Positions 1 through 7,767 of a stretch of 10,695 nucleotides of DNA are shown here, piece after piece (within the stretch, counting starts at the first letter, position 1; each line of letters starts with the position of its first letter). Position numbers and translations under genes: made by a program. Source of the stretch: UBA1756 sp045130235 (GTDB lineage: Bacteria; Bacteroidota; Bacteroidia; Bacteroidales; WCHB1-69); the NCBI GenBank assembly GCA_045130235.1, contig JBGUPJ010000039.1, positions 1 through 10,695 of the forward strand. Reading direction: 5' to 3'. Under the pieces are notes generated by a model. The model was not told the DNA's origin, searched no databases, and saw only the letters and a list, made by a program, of their open reading frames with translations.

Positions 1-157
1 CCACGCTGTGGGTGTTTACAATCTGTTCTCGGTGTAATTTTGAAATTTCCTACGTTTCAGTGTTACTCGAACAAATAGCAAACGCTATGATTGATAAGAT
101 ATTAGTTAGTTCTTCTTCCTATATAATTTTTTTTTTGAGTTTTATTGATTTAATTAT

Positions 158-197
158 AAAAAAATGGGGCAACAGGCAAACCACCCGCTGCCCCATT
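158..197 (-). terminator. Rho-independent terminator after nifJ
   Basis: Read on the minus strand, a 9-bp perfect stem (AATGGGGCA at 189-197 pairing with TGCCCCATT at 163-171) with a 17-base loop is followed at once by a run of Us (plus-strand A-run 158-164). It lies 20 bases beyond the nifJ stop codon, where a terminator is expected. The plus-strand reading has no T-run after the stem, so it looks one-directional. Confidence 0.85.
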
Positions 198-216
198 GAA
201 TATTGGGAATCAAAGT

Positions 217-3200
217 TTATTTCCCTTCGCTCAACTTCTTATACCCTTCGTATCTCAGTTTCGCGAACTGCTCGGTCTTGGCGAAGAGTTCCTTGGCCTC
301 TTCCGGGAAGGTCTTCAGCAAGCTGTTGTAACGGACCTCGCCCTGGATGAACTTCTGGAAGTCGGCCCAGTTGGGTTCCTTGCTGTCCAAGTGGAAGCCG
401 TTCTGTCCGGCCTCTTCCTCGGCGGGATTGTAACGCCAGAGGTGCCAGTAACCGCAATCCACAGCCAGCTTCTCTTCGAGCTGCGAGTGACCCATACCAA
501 TCTTGATACCATGGTTGATACAGGGAGCGTAGCAGATGACCAGTGACGGTCCCGGATAAGCTTCAGCTTCCTTGATGGCCTTGAAGTACTGTGCCTGGCT
601 GGCGCCCATAGCAACCTGTGCCACATACACATAGCCGTAGCTCTTGGCAATCATGCCGAGGTCTTTCTTGCGAACCTTCTTACCAGAAGCAGCAAATTTG
701 GCCACAGCACCTGCCGGGGTAGCCTTGGAGCTCTGACCGCCGGTGTTGGAGTAAACCTCCGTGTCGAGCACGAGCACGTTGACGTCCTCGCCGCTGGCCA
801 ACACGTGGTCCAAACCACCGAAACCGATGTCGTATGCCCAACCGTCACCACCGAAGATCCACTGGCTCTTCTTCACCAAGTGGTCTTTCAGGTCAACAAT
901 CTGCTTGCAGTAGTCGCAACCGCACTTTTCGCAAGCGGCCACGATCTTGTCGGCCAACTCGGCGGTCTTGATGCCGCATTCGCGGTTGTCGATCCACTCC
1001 TGGAAGAGGGCTTTGAGTTTCTTGTCGCAGCAGTCGCAGTTGGCGATGGCTTCCTTCATGATGCGTTCCACGCGGTCGCGCATCTTGCGGGTAGCGGTAG
1101 CCATACCGAGACCGAACTCAGCGTTGTCCTCGAACAAGCTGTTGGCCCAAGCCACACCCTTGCCGCTTCTGCAGCTCTTGCAGTACGGAGTGGCGGGAGC
1201 GGAACCACCATAGATGGAGGAGCAACCGGTGGCGTTGGCCACGATCATTCTCTCACCAAACAGCTGGGTGATGGTCTTGATATAAGGAGTTTCACCGCAG
1301 CCGGCGCAAGCACCGCTGAACTCGAACAACGGCTGTGCGAACTGGCTGTTCTTCACATTGGCGTATTTGTCGATGAGGTTGTCTTTGTAAGTCACTTTCT
1401 TCTGACCGAACTCCCAATTCTTGGCTTCAGCCAACTGGCTTTCGAACGGTTTCATGGTCAGCGCTTTCTCCTTGGCGGGACAAACGTCGGCGCAGTTGCC
1501 GCAGCCGGTGCAGTCCATCACGGAAACCTGCATACGGAAGTGCATGCCGGCGAGTTCCTTCGGAACCTTCACGTCGATGGCGGTCATGCCCTTCGGAGCT
1601 TTCTTCAGCTCGGCGTCGGTCATCACCACGGGACGGATGGCAGCGTGAGGACAAACCAGTGAGCACTGGTTGCACTGGATACACTTGGTGGGATCCCATT
1701 CCGGAACCACGGTGGCCACACCGCGTTTCTCGTAAGCGGTGGTACCAGCCGGGAAGGTACCGTCAACGATTTCCTTGAAGGCGCTCACGGGCAGGTCGTT
1801 ACCGCACTGTGCCACCATCGGACGCATCACCTTGTTGATGAATTCGGGATCGTTCGGGTTGCTCTCGAACTGGAAGTCGGTGGTGCAATCCAACTTAGCC
1901 CATTCAGCGGGGATTTCCACTTTGGTGATCTCACCGCCGCGGTCAACAGCTGCATAGTTCATGTTCACAATGTCCTCACCCTTCTTGCCGTAGCTCTTCA
2001 CGATGAATTTCTTCATCTGCTCCACAGCGAGGTCGTAAGGAATAACGCCGGAAATCTTGAAGAAGGCGCTCTGGAGGATGGTGTTGGTGCGGTTGCCCAG
2101 ACCAATCTCAGCGGCAATCTTGGTAGCGTCAATGATGTACATATTGATGTTGTTGAGTGCCAAGTATTTCTTCACGAAATCGGGAAGATGTTTCTTGGTC
2201 TCGGCCACGCTCCACGGAGAGTTGTAGAGGAACGTACCGTTTTTCTTCAGACCACGGAGGCAGTCATATTTCTTCAGGTAAGAAGGAACGTGAACGGCCA
2301 CGAAGTCGGGCGTACCTACGAGGTAGGGGGCCAGGATGGGCTGGTCGCCGAAACGGAGGTGTGAGCAGGTGTAACCGCCTGACTTCTTGGAGTCATAGTC
2401 GAAGTAGGCCTGGCTGTATTTGTTGGTGTTGTCACCAATAATCTTGATGGAGTTCTTGTTGGCACCCACAGTACCGTCAGCACCGAGGCCGTAGAACTTG
2501 GCTTCGAAGGTGCCCTTCGGCAGGATGGAGATTTCCTTGCCGACCTTGAGGGAACGGTGCGTCACATCGTCGTTGATACCGACCGTGAACTGGTTCATCG
2601 GCTTGGGAGCAGCGAGGTTCTTGTAGATAGCCAACACCTGAGCAGGAGTGGTGTCCTTGGAGGAGAGACCGAAACGACCGCCGATGATCATCGGTTTGTT
2701 CTCGGCCGGGATGTCTTTGCAGCTGGCGAATGCTTCAACCACATCCAGATACAGCGGATCACCGTTTGCACCGGGTTCTTTCGTGCGGTCAAGGACGCAG
2801 ATGCGCTTCACTGTTTCAGGAAGGACAGCACCGAAGTACTTCACGCTGAAGGGACGATAGAGGTGAACGCTGACGAGACCGAGTTTCTTACCGGCTTTGT
2901 TCTCCTTGTCGATGACGGTCTTGATAACGTCGGTGATGGAGCCCATAGCGACGATCACATCGGTAGCATCGGGAGCACCGTAGAAGGTGAACGGAGCGTA
3001 CTCACGACCCGTGATTTTGCTCATCTTCTTCATGTATTTGGCCACGATATCCGGAAGAGCGTCGTAGTATTTGTTCTGCAACTCTCTGGTCTGGAAGTAG
3101 ATATCGGGGTTCTGGGCGGTACCGCGGGTTACGGGGTGTTCCGGGTTGAGGGCGCGGTCGCGATACTCCTTGAGGGCTTTCCAGTTGACCAGCTTCTCAA

Positions 3201-3774
3201 TCTTGCTTTGGTCAGCAGCTTCCACTTTCTGGATTTCGTGAGAGGTGCGGAAACCGTCGAAGAAGTGGAGGAACGGCACGCGGCCTTCGATGGCGGCGAG
3301 GTGGGCAACAGGAGCAAGGTCCATGATTTCCTGCACGGAGCCGGTAGCCAGCATGGCGAAACCGGTCTGACGGGCGCTCATCACGTCGGCGTGGTCACCG
3401 AAGATGGAGAGGGCCTGGGCGGCCAAGGCACGTGCGGAGACGTGGAACACACCGGGAAGGAGCTCACCGGCGATCTTGTACATGTTGGGGATCATCAGCA
3501 GGAGGCCCTGCGATGCGGTGTAGGTGGTGGTGAGGGCACCGGCCTGGAGGGAACCGTGGACAGCGCCAGCGGCACCGGCCTCGCTCTGCATCTCGACCAC
3601 TTTCACGGTCTCACCGAAAATGTTCTTTCTTCCACCGGCACTCCACTCGTCGATGTATTCAGCCATCGGGCTTGACGGGGTGATGGGGTAGATGGCGGCG
3701 ACTTCGCTGAACATGTAGGCTACATGAGCAGCAGCGCAGTTACCGTCGCAAGTCATAAATTTCTTTTCTGCCAT
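217..3774 (-). CDS. nifJ: Pyruvate:ferredoxin (flavodoxin) oxidoreductase, single-chain
   Basis: This cytoplasmic enzyme oxidatively decarboxylates pyruvate with CoA to acetyl-CoA and CO2, passing electrons to ferredoxin or flavodoxin. The 1185-residue chain carries all domains in one polypeptide: the N-terminal PFOR domain with YPITPSSPM (about 29-37), a CoA-side domain (about 261-410), a ferredoxin-like insert with two 4Fe-4S motifs (C698, C701, C704, C708 and C755, C758, C761, C765), and the C-terminal thiamine-diphosphate domain (GGDGW at 975-979, SNTGGQSS at 1009-1016). The proximal-cluster cysteines are C823, C826, C851 and C1085. Aligned by eye to Desulfovibrio africanus PFOR, T32, E65, R115 and N1010 match its active-site Thr31, Glu64, Arg114 and Asn996. 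The roughly 60-residue C-terminal extension of that enzyme is absent. Residues 913-956 are unusually cysteine-rich. The ATG at 3774 begins exactly at the conserved N-terminus and has a promoter box upstream and a terminator downstream, so the gene appears monocistronic. Confidence 0.98.
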   Translation of the reverse strand: MAEKKFMTCDGNCAAAHVAYMFSEVAAIYPITPSSPMAEYIDEWSAGGRKNIFGETVKVVEMQSEAGAAGAVHGSLQAGALTTTYTASQGLLLMIPNMYKIAGELLPGVFHVSARALAAQALSIFGDHADVMSARQTGFAMLATGSVQEIMDLAPVAHLAAIEGRVPFLHFFDGFRTSHEIQKVEAADQSKIEKLVNWKALKEYRDRALNPEHPVTRGTAQNPDIYFQTRELQNKYYDALPDIVAKYMKKMSKITGREYAPFTFYGAPDATDVIVAMGSITDVIKTVIDKENKAGKKLGLVSVHLYRPFSVKYFGAVLPETVKRICVLDRTKEPGANGDPLYLDVVEAFASCKDIPAENKPMIIGGRFGLSSKDTTPAQVLAIYKNLAAPKPMNQFTVGINDDVTHRSLKVGKEISILPKGTFEAKFYGLGADGTVGANKNSIKIIGDNTNKYSQAYFDYDSKKSGGYTCSHLRFGDQPILAPYLVGTPDFVAVHVPSYLKKYDCLRGLKKNGTFLYNSPWSVAETKKHLPDFVKKYLALNNINMYIIDATKIAAEIGLGNRTNTILQSAFFKISGVIPYDLAVEQMKKFIVKSYGKKGEDIVNMNYAAVDRGGEITKVEIPAEWAKLDCTTDFQFESNPNDPEFINKVMRPMVAQCGNDLPVSAFKEIVDGTFPAGTTAYEKRGVATVVPEWDPTKCIQCNQCSLVCPHAAIRPVVMTDAELKKAPKGMTAIDVKVPKELAGMHFRMQVSVMDCTGCGNCADVCPAKEKALTMKPFESQLAEAKNWEFGQKKVTYKDNLIDKYANVKNSQFAQPLFEFSGACAGCGETPYIKTITQLFGERMIVANATGCSSIYGGSAPATPYCKSCRSGKGVAWANSLFEDNAEFGLGMATATRKMRDRVERIMKEAIANCDCCDKKLKALFQEWIDNRECGIKTAELADKIVAACEKCGCDYCKQIVDLKDHLVKKSQWIFGGDGWAYDIGFGGLDHVLASGEDVNVLVLDTEVYSNTGGQSSKATPAGAVAKFAASGKKVRKKDLGMIAKSYGYVYVAQVAMGASQAQYFKAIKEAEAYPGPSLVICYAPCINHGIKIGMGHSQLEEKLAVDCGYWHLWRYNPAEEEAGQNGFHLDSKEPNWADFQKFIQGEVRYNSLLKTFPEEAKELFAKTEQFAKLRYEGYKKLSEGK

Positions 3775-3829
3775 AATTGTTTGTTATTTAATAGGTTGAA
3801 TAAAAATTTGTTCCTCAATATAAGGCGTG

Positions 3830-3837
3830 CAAAGATA
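3830..3837 (-). promoter_or_regulatory. Bacteroidetes-type -7 promoter box for nifJ
   Basis: The minus strand reads TATCTTTG, a perfect match to the Bacteroidetes sigma-A (TAnnTTTG) -7 element, ending 55 bases before the nifJ ATG. The expected -33 TTG about 19 bases farther upstream is not clear; only a T-rich tract is there. The implied 5' leader is about 50 bases, A/T-rich and without a Shine-Dalgarno sequence, as is usual in this phylum. The same octamer precedes sodB. Confidence 0.65.
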
Positions 3838-3894
3838 ATATTTTTTTCTTTGAAAAATAAATAAAAGAAGAAAGAAATGTGTCGGATTTTGCAG

Positions 3895-6732
3895 TTATAA
3901 CACCGTGATGCTACCCGTAACCATGCACGCCTTGCCGCTGTTGTTCGTCCAGCGAATGACGTAGGCGTACGTGGCATTGGCGATGATTTTCCCGTTGGCA
4001 TCGCCCCGCCACCTGAAATGTTTGTCCTCGCTCCGATACACCATCTCGCCCCAGCGGTTGTAAATCACAATCTCCAACGCCTGTATTTGCCAGTCGGAGC
4101 GTTGCGGCACATAGAAGTAGTCGTTGATGCCGTCGGGGTCGGTGGGGGTGATGGCGTTGGGCAGATAAAGCTGGCAATCGCAGCTTTTCACTGCAATTCT
4201 GTCGGTGGCGACGCAGAGTCCATCCGATGCGGTAACCCAGTAAATTCCAGATTGATATACAGTGATTTGCGGGGTGGTTTCGCCGGTACTCCAGAGGTAG
4301 TTCGGCAGGTTGCTCTCAGCCAAAAGCTCCGCTTCGAAATCCTCGCAGAGGTCATCCGTCAGCAGGGTGACTTCAAGGTCGTTGTCCACGCTGTGCAGGG
4401 TCATGGTGACGATGGAGTCGCAGCCGTATGAGGACTGCAGCACCGCGGTCTGTGTGCCATCCTCCGTGAACGTCACACCGTTCCAGCGGTAGGGAAAGTC
4501 GCTTTTGCAAACGGTGGCTTCGACAAGCTCAGCCACCGCGTGATGGATGGTGAGGTGGAGGACTACCACACTGTCGCAGCCTCCGGAGCTGATAAAGGTC
4601 TGGGAGTATTCGCCGCTTTCCTCATACAGTTGTCCGTTCCATACATAGCTTTCGCAGGCATGCTGTTCAATGTGGTAGAAGGGAATGGTTAAGGAAAATT
4701 CAACAGATGCCGTATTGTTGGTGGTGTCACACTCGGGTGGCAGTCCACCGTTCTGTGCAATTCCTTCTCCTGCGCAGTTTACCGCTACAACAAGATGGTC
4801 TATTCCCGAAAAATCGCATGGATCACTGATATACTGCACAATCGTCGCTTGTGTGCAGCTATCCATGGGAAGATCATCCGTAACCATTATCGTACAAAGA
4901 GCCTCCCCGCCGTATTCATTGGCAAAAACGGTGATGGGGTAGGGCGCATTAAGTGTATTGTAGCCAGTGTTGCAATAGGAAATGGAGATGGCAAGTGTGC
5001 TTTCATCAGCGCTTTGCGAAGAAACAACTGAGTCCACAGCCACGTCGGGTACTGCGGAGAACGGGCGGCCGTACCGGTCTATCGTGGTGGCTTGCTGCAA
5101 GAAGTTGTTAAAAGGCCGCCGCACCACATTGTCGGGATCCGTAAATGGGGTGGCATTGTTGAAAGGATGCAGGGGAACCGACAGATCCTCGTTCACGTTG
5201 GTGACGTTGTACATGTATTGGTTCCATACTTTGCGGGCAGAAACCCATGGCACGCCTGCGGACTTGAAGATGTTCAGGTAGCCCTGATAGGTATGGCCGG
5301 AGCCGAAACGTCCGCATATAATGATTCTCGCACTCCCGTCTTCATCCAGACCGGCCACTATGGGGTACTGCATTACCGTGCATTCGCCAAAAGACAATGA
5401 AGCCAGTGTATAAACGGGCACGGTGTCGTTGCCCGTCAGGTGGCTCCGTCCGCTGCCGTTCACGATTCTCACCGTGCTCTGGTCGCTGATCAGAAGCTCA
5501 TTCTCCCCGTCGTTGTTGAAATCGAACATCGTCATGGAGTTTGAGAAGGAATCCTCATCTACAGGTAAATCCCACAATAAAACGAATTGGTTGACGATAT
5601 TGTACCTGTAGCATTTGACGGGGTGTCCTGAATTTGCAGGGCATTGGATGACAATCTCCAGCCGACCATCATTGTTCACATCTGCTATCAACGGAATGCT
5701 TTTTCTCCAGTCTCTGGTAGGTATCCTGAGCGCATCAGATACGGTATTGTTGTGAACATCCCAGACATAACACCATATCGAGTAAGGTATCGTGGTCATT
5801 TCCGTGAAAGTTGAAGTACTCACAAAAACATCCAAGTGCCCATCCTGATTGAAGTCTGCTACCTGTGCATGCCCGTCTCCCCCAATGCCTGCGGGTGGCG
5901 TGATAGACGTCGACAGCGTGATGCTGTTTCCTGTCAAACCGTTCCGGTTGGTAATGGTGACTTCGTAGATTTCATTGCCCAAAATCAAATCGGGGCGGGA
6001 GTCTCCGACCACATCCGCCGCAAATGAGGAAGTTAACCAGCCACTATGGGCTGAAGCGGTGCCTGAATTGGCAATGGAGGGGTCCGAGATCAACAATGCT
6101 CCTGTCTCGGCGTCGTAGATTCTATTTCCGATGTATATTTCAGGATAGGAATCACTATTGAAATCGGCAAAACTTACATTAGGAGCCCCGTAGTCGTCGC
6201 TTATGGTGGTGCTCCATAACGGTGTGGTGCCAAATGCCGTCAGGTCGTAGGCGCACATGGTGTTCGACAATACGGCAACAAAAATGACATGGTCATTGGG
6301 CAGCTTGACAATTCCGTAGGGGGCAGCGTCAACCGTGGAAATCGGGCCAGGAAGCGTGAAGGTGTGGATGGGCTGATGACTTTGGGTGTTGTAAACCACT
6401 ACTTGGTTGGCTCCATAAAAACTCCATTCTTCATTAGGTGTAAAGCAGATGATTTCCGGCACGTGGTCGCCATCGATATCCCCCACGAGGGGAATGACCA
6501 GCGGGGACACCATCTCCTCAGAGGCCCAGTCCTGCTCAATGCCCCAAACAAAACTGGTGGAGGCTGCCGTGCAGGTAGCGGAATCAACGTTGTCGGGATA
6601 GTCCTGCCCCGCCGCTGTCAGCCAACAGCAGCACAATAGCAATATCACCCCGAATAAGCGTAATCGGTTCACGACATTTCCGTAATATATTCTTTTTGAC
6701 GCAATTCTTGCAGGAATGTTGCGGATGTGCAT
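3895..6732 (-). CDS. Secreted FG-GAP/VCBS-repeat protein with gliding-motility-associated (T9SS) C-terminal domain
   Basis: A 945-residue surface or secreted protein. A signal peptide (hydrophobic core about 27-40, likely cleavage after AAG at 40-42) is followed by FG-GAP/VCBS-like repeats with Asp-rich loops of the D-x-[ND]-x-D type near 85-94, 189-199, 240-249, 292-302, 350-360, 403-412 and 462-470, suggesting a calcium-binding beta-propeller. Next come a conserved WNQYMYNVTNVN block (503-514), a CARDB-like region (about 562-680), two Cys-paired repeats containing WNG and GCDS (about 685-731 and 735-782; pairs C693/C719 and C742/C771), an Ig-like stretch (about 783-850), and a C-terminal domain (853-945) with LPNAITPTDPDGINDYF and IYNRWGEMVY. 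That last domain is the gliding-motility-associated signal read by T9SS. Start is uncertain: ATG at 6732 gives a long n-region, while GTG at 6672 would give a tidy signal peptide. I see no terminator before the nifJ promoter, so readthrough into nifJ is possible. Ligand and partner are unknown; adhesion is an inference. Confidence 0.9.
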   Translation of the reverse strand: MHIRNIPARIASKRIYYGNVVNRLRLFGVILLLCCCWLTAAGQDYPDNVDSATCTAASTSFVWGIEQDWASEEMVSPLVIPLVGDIDGDHVPEIICFTPNEEWSFYGANQVVVYNTQSHQPIHTFTLPGPISTVDAAPYGIVKLPNDHVIFVAVLSNTMCAYDLTAFGTTPLWSTTISDDYGAPNVSFADFNSDSYPEIYIGNRIYDAETGALLISDPSIANSGTASAHSGWLTSSFAADVVGDSRPDLILGNEIYEVTITNRNGLTGNSITLSTSITPPAGIGGDGHAQVADFNQDGHLDVFVSTSTFTEMTTIPYSIWCYVWDVHNNTVSDALRIPTRDWRKSIPLIADVNNDGRLEIVIQCPANSGHPVKCYRYNIVNQFVLLWDLPVDEDSFSNSMTMFDFNNDGENELLISDQSTVRIVNGSGRSHLTGNDTVPVYTLASLSFGECTVMQYPIVAGLDEDGSARIIICGRFGSGHTYQGYLNIFKSAGVPWVSARKVWNQYMYNVTNVNEDLSVPLHPFNNATPFTDPDNVVRRPFNNFLQQATTIDRYGRPFSAVPDVAVDSVVSSQSADESTLAISISYCNTGYNTLNAPYPITVFANEYGGEALCTIMVTDDLPMDSCTQATIVQYISDPCDFSGIDHLVVAVNCAGEGIAQNGGLPPECDTTNNTASVEFSLTIPFYHIEQHACESYVWNGQLYEESGEYSQTFISSGGCDSVVVLHLTIHHAVAELVEATVCKSDFPYRWNGVTFTEDGTQTAVLQSSYGCDSIVTMTLHSVDNDLEVTLLTDDLCEDFEAELLAESNLPNYLWSTGETTPQITVYQSGIYWVTASDGLCVATDRIAVKSCDCQLYLPNAITPTDPDGINDYFYVPQRSDWQIQALEIVIYNRWGEMVYRSEDKHFRWRGDANGKIIANATYAYVIRWTNNSGKACMVTGSITVL

Positions 6733-6747
6733 AGGGATTTTTTTCTT

Positions 6748-6755
6748 TATTTTTG
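6748..6755 (+). promoter_or_regulatory. Possible -7 box for the remnant/HD transcript
   Basis: TATTTTTG fits TAnnTTTG and lies 69 bases upstream of the ATG at 6825, in the AT-rich divergent spacer. No -33 TTG is seen at the usual spacing and the region is T-rich, so a chance match is quite possible. It matters because no other plus-strand box is visible before the HD-domain gene at 7043. Confidence 0.3.
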
Positions 6756-6824
6756 TGGTTGAAATTTTATTTTTAAATTTTCTTTATAAATAATTGAAAA
6801 TAAGAATGATATAAAAATACTATA

Positions 6825-7033
6825 ATGAAAAGATTATCTGTATTTCTCCTCTTTATCTCCTTTTTCATCGGAATGATGGTGCCAGTCTGCGCTCAAGCCC
6901 CGTATCGACACGGTATCGGTGCTACCATCGGCACCACACAGGCCTTTTACTCCGAACTTCATGTATGAGGGATCTTTTCGACGACCACAAATTCGACTGG
7001 GGGCTGAATTTCGGTGTGAGATATACATTTTAA
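6825..7033 (+). pseudogene. Remnant of an outer-membrane beta-barrel protein gene, in three frames
   Basis: The first frame (ATG 6825 to TGA 6966-6968, 47 codons) encodes a clear signal peptide (MKRLSVFLLFISFF... ending CAQA) and then the start of a barrel, YRHGIGATIGTTQAF. One frame on, 6946-6978 reads FTPNFMYEGSF, like the mid-protein NPNFMYE motif I recall from small Bacteroidales outer-membrane proteins. One more frame on, 6971-7033 reads DLFDDHKFDWGLNFGVRYTF and stop, an alternating final beta-strand ending in Phe as barrel proteins do. The simplest reading is a gene of perhaps 150-200 codons reduced by two internal deletions, with junctions near 6942-6950 and 6976-6985. Seen directly: the three peptides and their order. 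Family assignment is from memory and motif style. A short secreted peptide from the first frame cannot be excluded but is less likely. The next gene starts 9 bases after the stop. Confidence 0.75.
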
Positions 7034-7042
7034 CTTGTTTAA

Positions 7043-7681
7043 ATGGATAGTAAATTATTTGTAAATCAAGAACTTAAAAAATATATAGAACAAAACATTA
7101 TTCCGTTGTACGACCAATTCGACTCTGCACATCAGCGCGACCATGTACAGTCGGTGATACAGCAGAGCATGGCGCTGTCAGAGCAAATGGAGGTGTCGGT
7201 TGACATGGTATATGCCATCGCCGCTTATCACGACATCGGTCTTTGCCAAGGTCGTGAGCATCACCATGAAGTGTCAGCGCAGATGTTGATGGAAGATGAT
7301 CATTTGAGAAAGTGGTTTACCGATAGTCAGTTGCAGATAATGGCCGATGCGGTTGAAGGTCATCGCGCCTCATCCAACCACGCACCTCGCACCCTCTATG
7401 GTCGCATCGTGGCTGAAGCCGATCGTTTCATTGACCCCGACACCATCATCCGCCGCACTGTTCAGTACGGACTGGAACATTATCCGGAATTGGACAAAGA
7501 GGGTCATTATGAACGAACCCTGCAACACCTGCATGAAAAATATGGACGCAACGGCTATCTGCATCTATGGTTCGAACATTCGCCCAATGCCGAACGGCTC
7601 GAAAAACTGCGAACAATGATGGATGATGAGGATGTCCTGCGTCAAAAATTTGAAAAATACTATCATTCTGAAAATTTGTAG
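7043..7681 (+). CDS. HD-domain phosphohydrolase family protein
   Basis: A 212-residue cytoplasmic protein with no signal peptide or membrane segment. It shows the metal-binding pattern of HD-superfamily hydrolases: H34, the H63-D64 doublet in AAYHDIGL, further histidines at 73-75, H107 in EGHR and D127 in EADRFID. The HD domain covers about residues 30-140; the rest is a charged helical tail. The family cleaves phosphomonoester or phosphodiester bonds, often of nucleotides, but the substrate here cannot be read from sequence. Overall it resembles small stand-alone HD proteins such as E. coli YedJ. The ATG at 7043 is 9 bases after the stop of the outer-membrane-protein remnant, so the two probably once shared a transcript, and this gene may still depend on a promoter upstream of the remnant. 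No Shine-Dalgarno sequence is seen. sodB follows 86 bases downstream with its own promoter box. Confidence 0.88.
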   Translation: MDSKLFVNQELKKYIEQNIIPLYDQFDSAHQRDHVQSVIQQSMALSEQMEVSVDMVYAIAAYHDIGLCQGREHHHEVSAQMLMEDDHLRKWFTDSQLQIMADAVEGHRASSNHAPRTLYGRIVAEADRFIDPDTIIRRTVQYGLEHYPELDKEGHYERTLQHLHEKYGRNGYLHLWFEHSPNAERLEKLRTMMDDEDVLRQKFEKYYHSENL

Positions 7682-7734
7682 TAAATTTTTGATGATTCTC
7701 CCGTCTCTCTATCTTTCCATAACTCAAAAAGTTG

Positions 7735-7742
7735 TATCTTTG
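7735..7742 (+). promoter_or_regulatory. Bacteroidetes-type -7 promoter box for sodB
   Basis: TATCTTTG matches TAnnTTTG perfectly and ends 25 bases before the sodB ATG at 7768, giving a leader of roughly 20 bases. A weak TTTC lies near 7714-7717, about where a -33 element would be. The box lies inside the longer in-frame extension that starts with TTG at 7732, which argues that the true start is 7768. Confidence 0.7.
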
Positions 7743-7767
7743 CCCCGTCATTATCAAAAAAATTACC

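Noticed and set aside
1..13. The 13 bases CCACGCTGTGGGT recur at 10430-10442, inside the type A sorting-domain gene.
   Set aside because: On the minus strand at 1-60 the matching frame is interrupted by a stop and shows no sorting-domain motif, so a second gene end there is not supported; likely coincidence.
35..42. TAATTTTG matching the TAnnTTTG promoter box on the plus strand.
   Set aside because: No believable plus-strand gene follows; the frames downstream are antisense to nifJ, and the stretch is AT-rich enough for chance matches.
75..88. Small hairpin ATAGC-AAAC-GCTAT.
   Set aside because: Five AT-rich base pairs with no T-run or gene nearby; not distinguishable from chance.
2557..3675. 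Open frame of 372 codons on the plus strand, opposite nifJ (also 805-1662, 285 codons).
   Set aside because: Both lie wholly antisense to a strongly supported gene and read as His/Val/Gly-rich translations of its biased codons, with no recognisable domain.
6834..7028. Minus-strand open frame of 64 codons.
   Set aside because: It is the antisense shadow of the outer-membrane-protein remnant and has no signal or domain.
7732..7767. A TTG start giving sodB 12 extra residues.
   Set aside because: It overlaps the TATCTTTG box, and family proteins begin at the residues encoded from ATG 7768.
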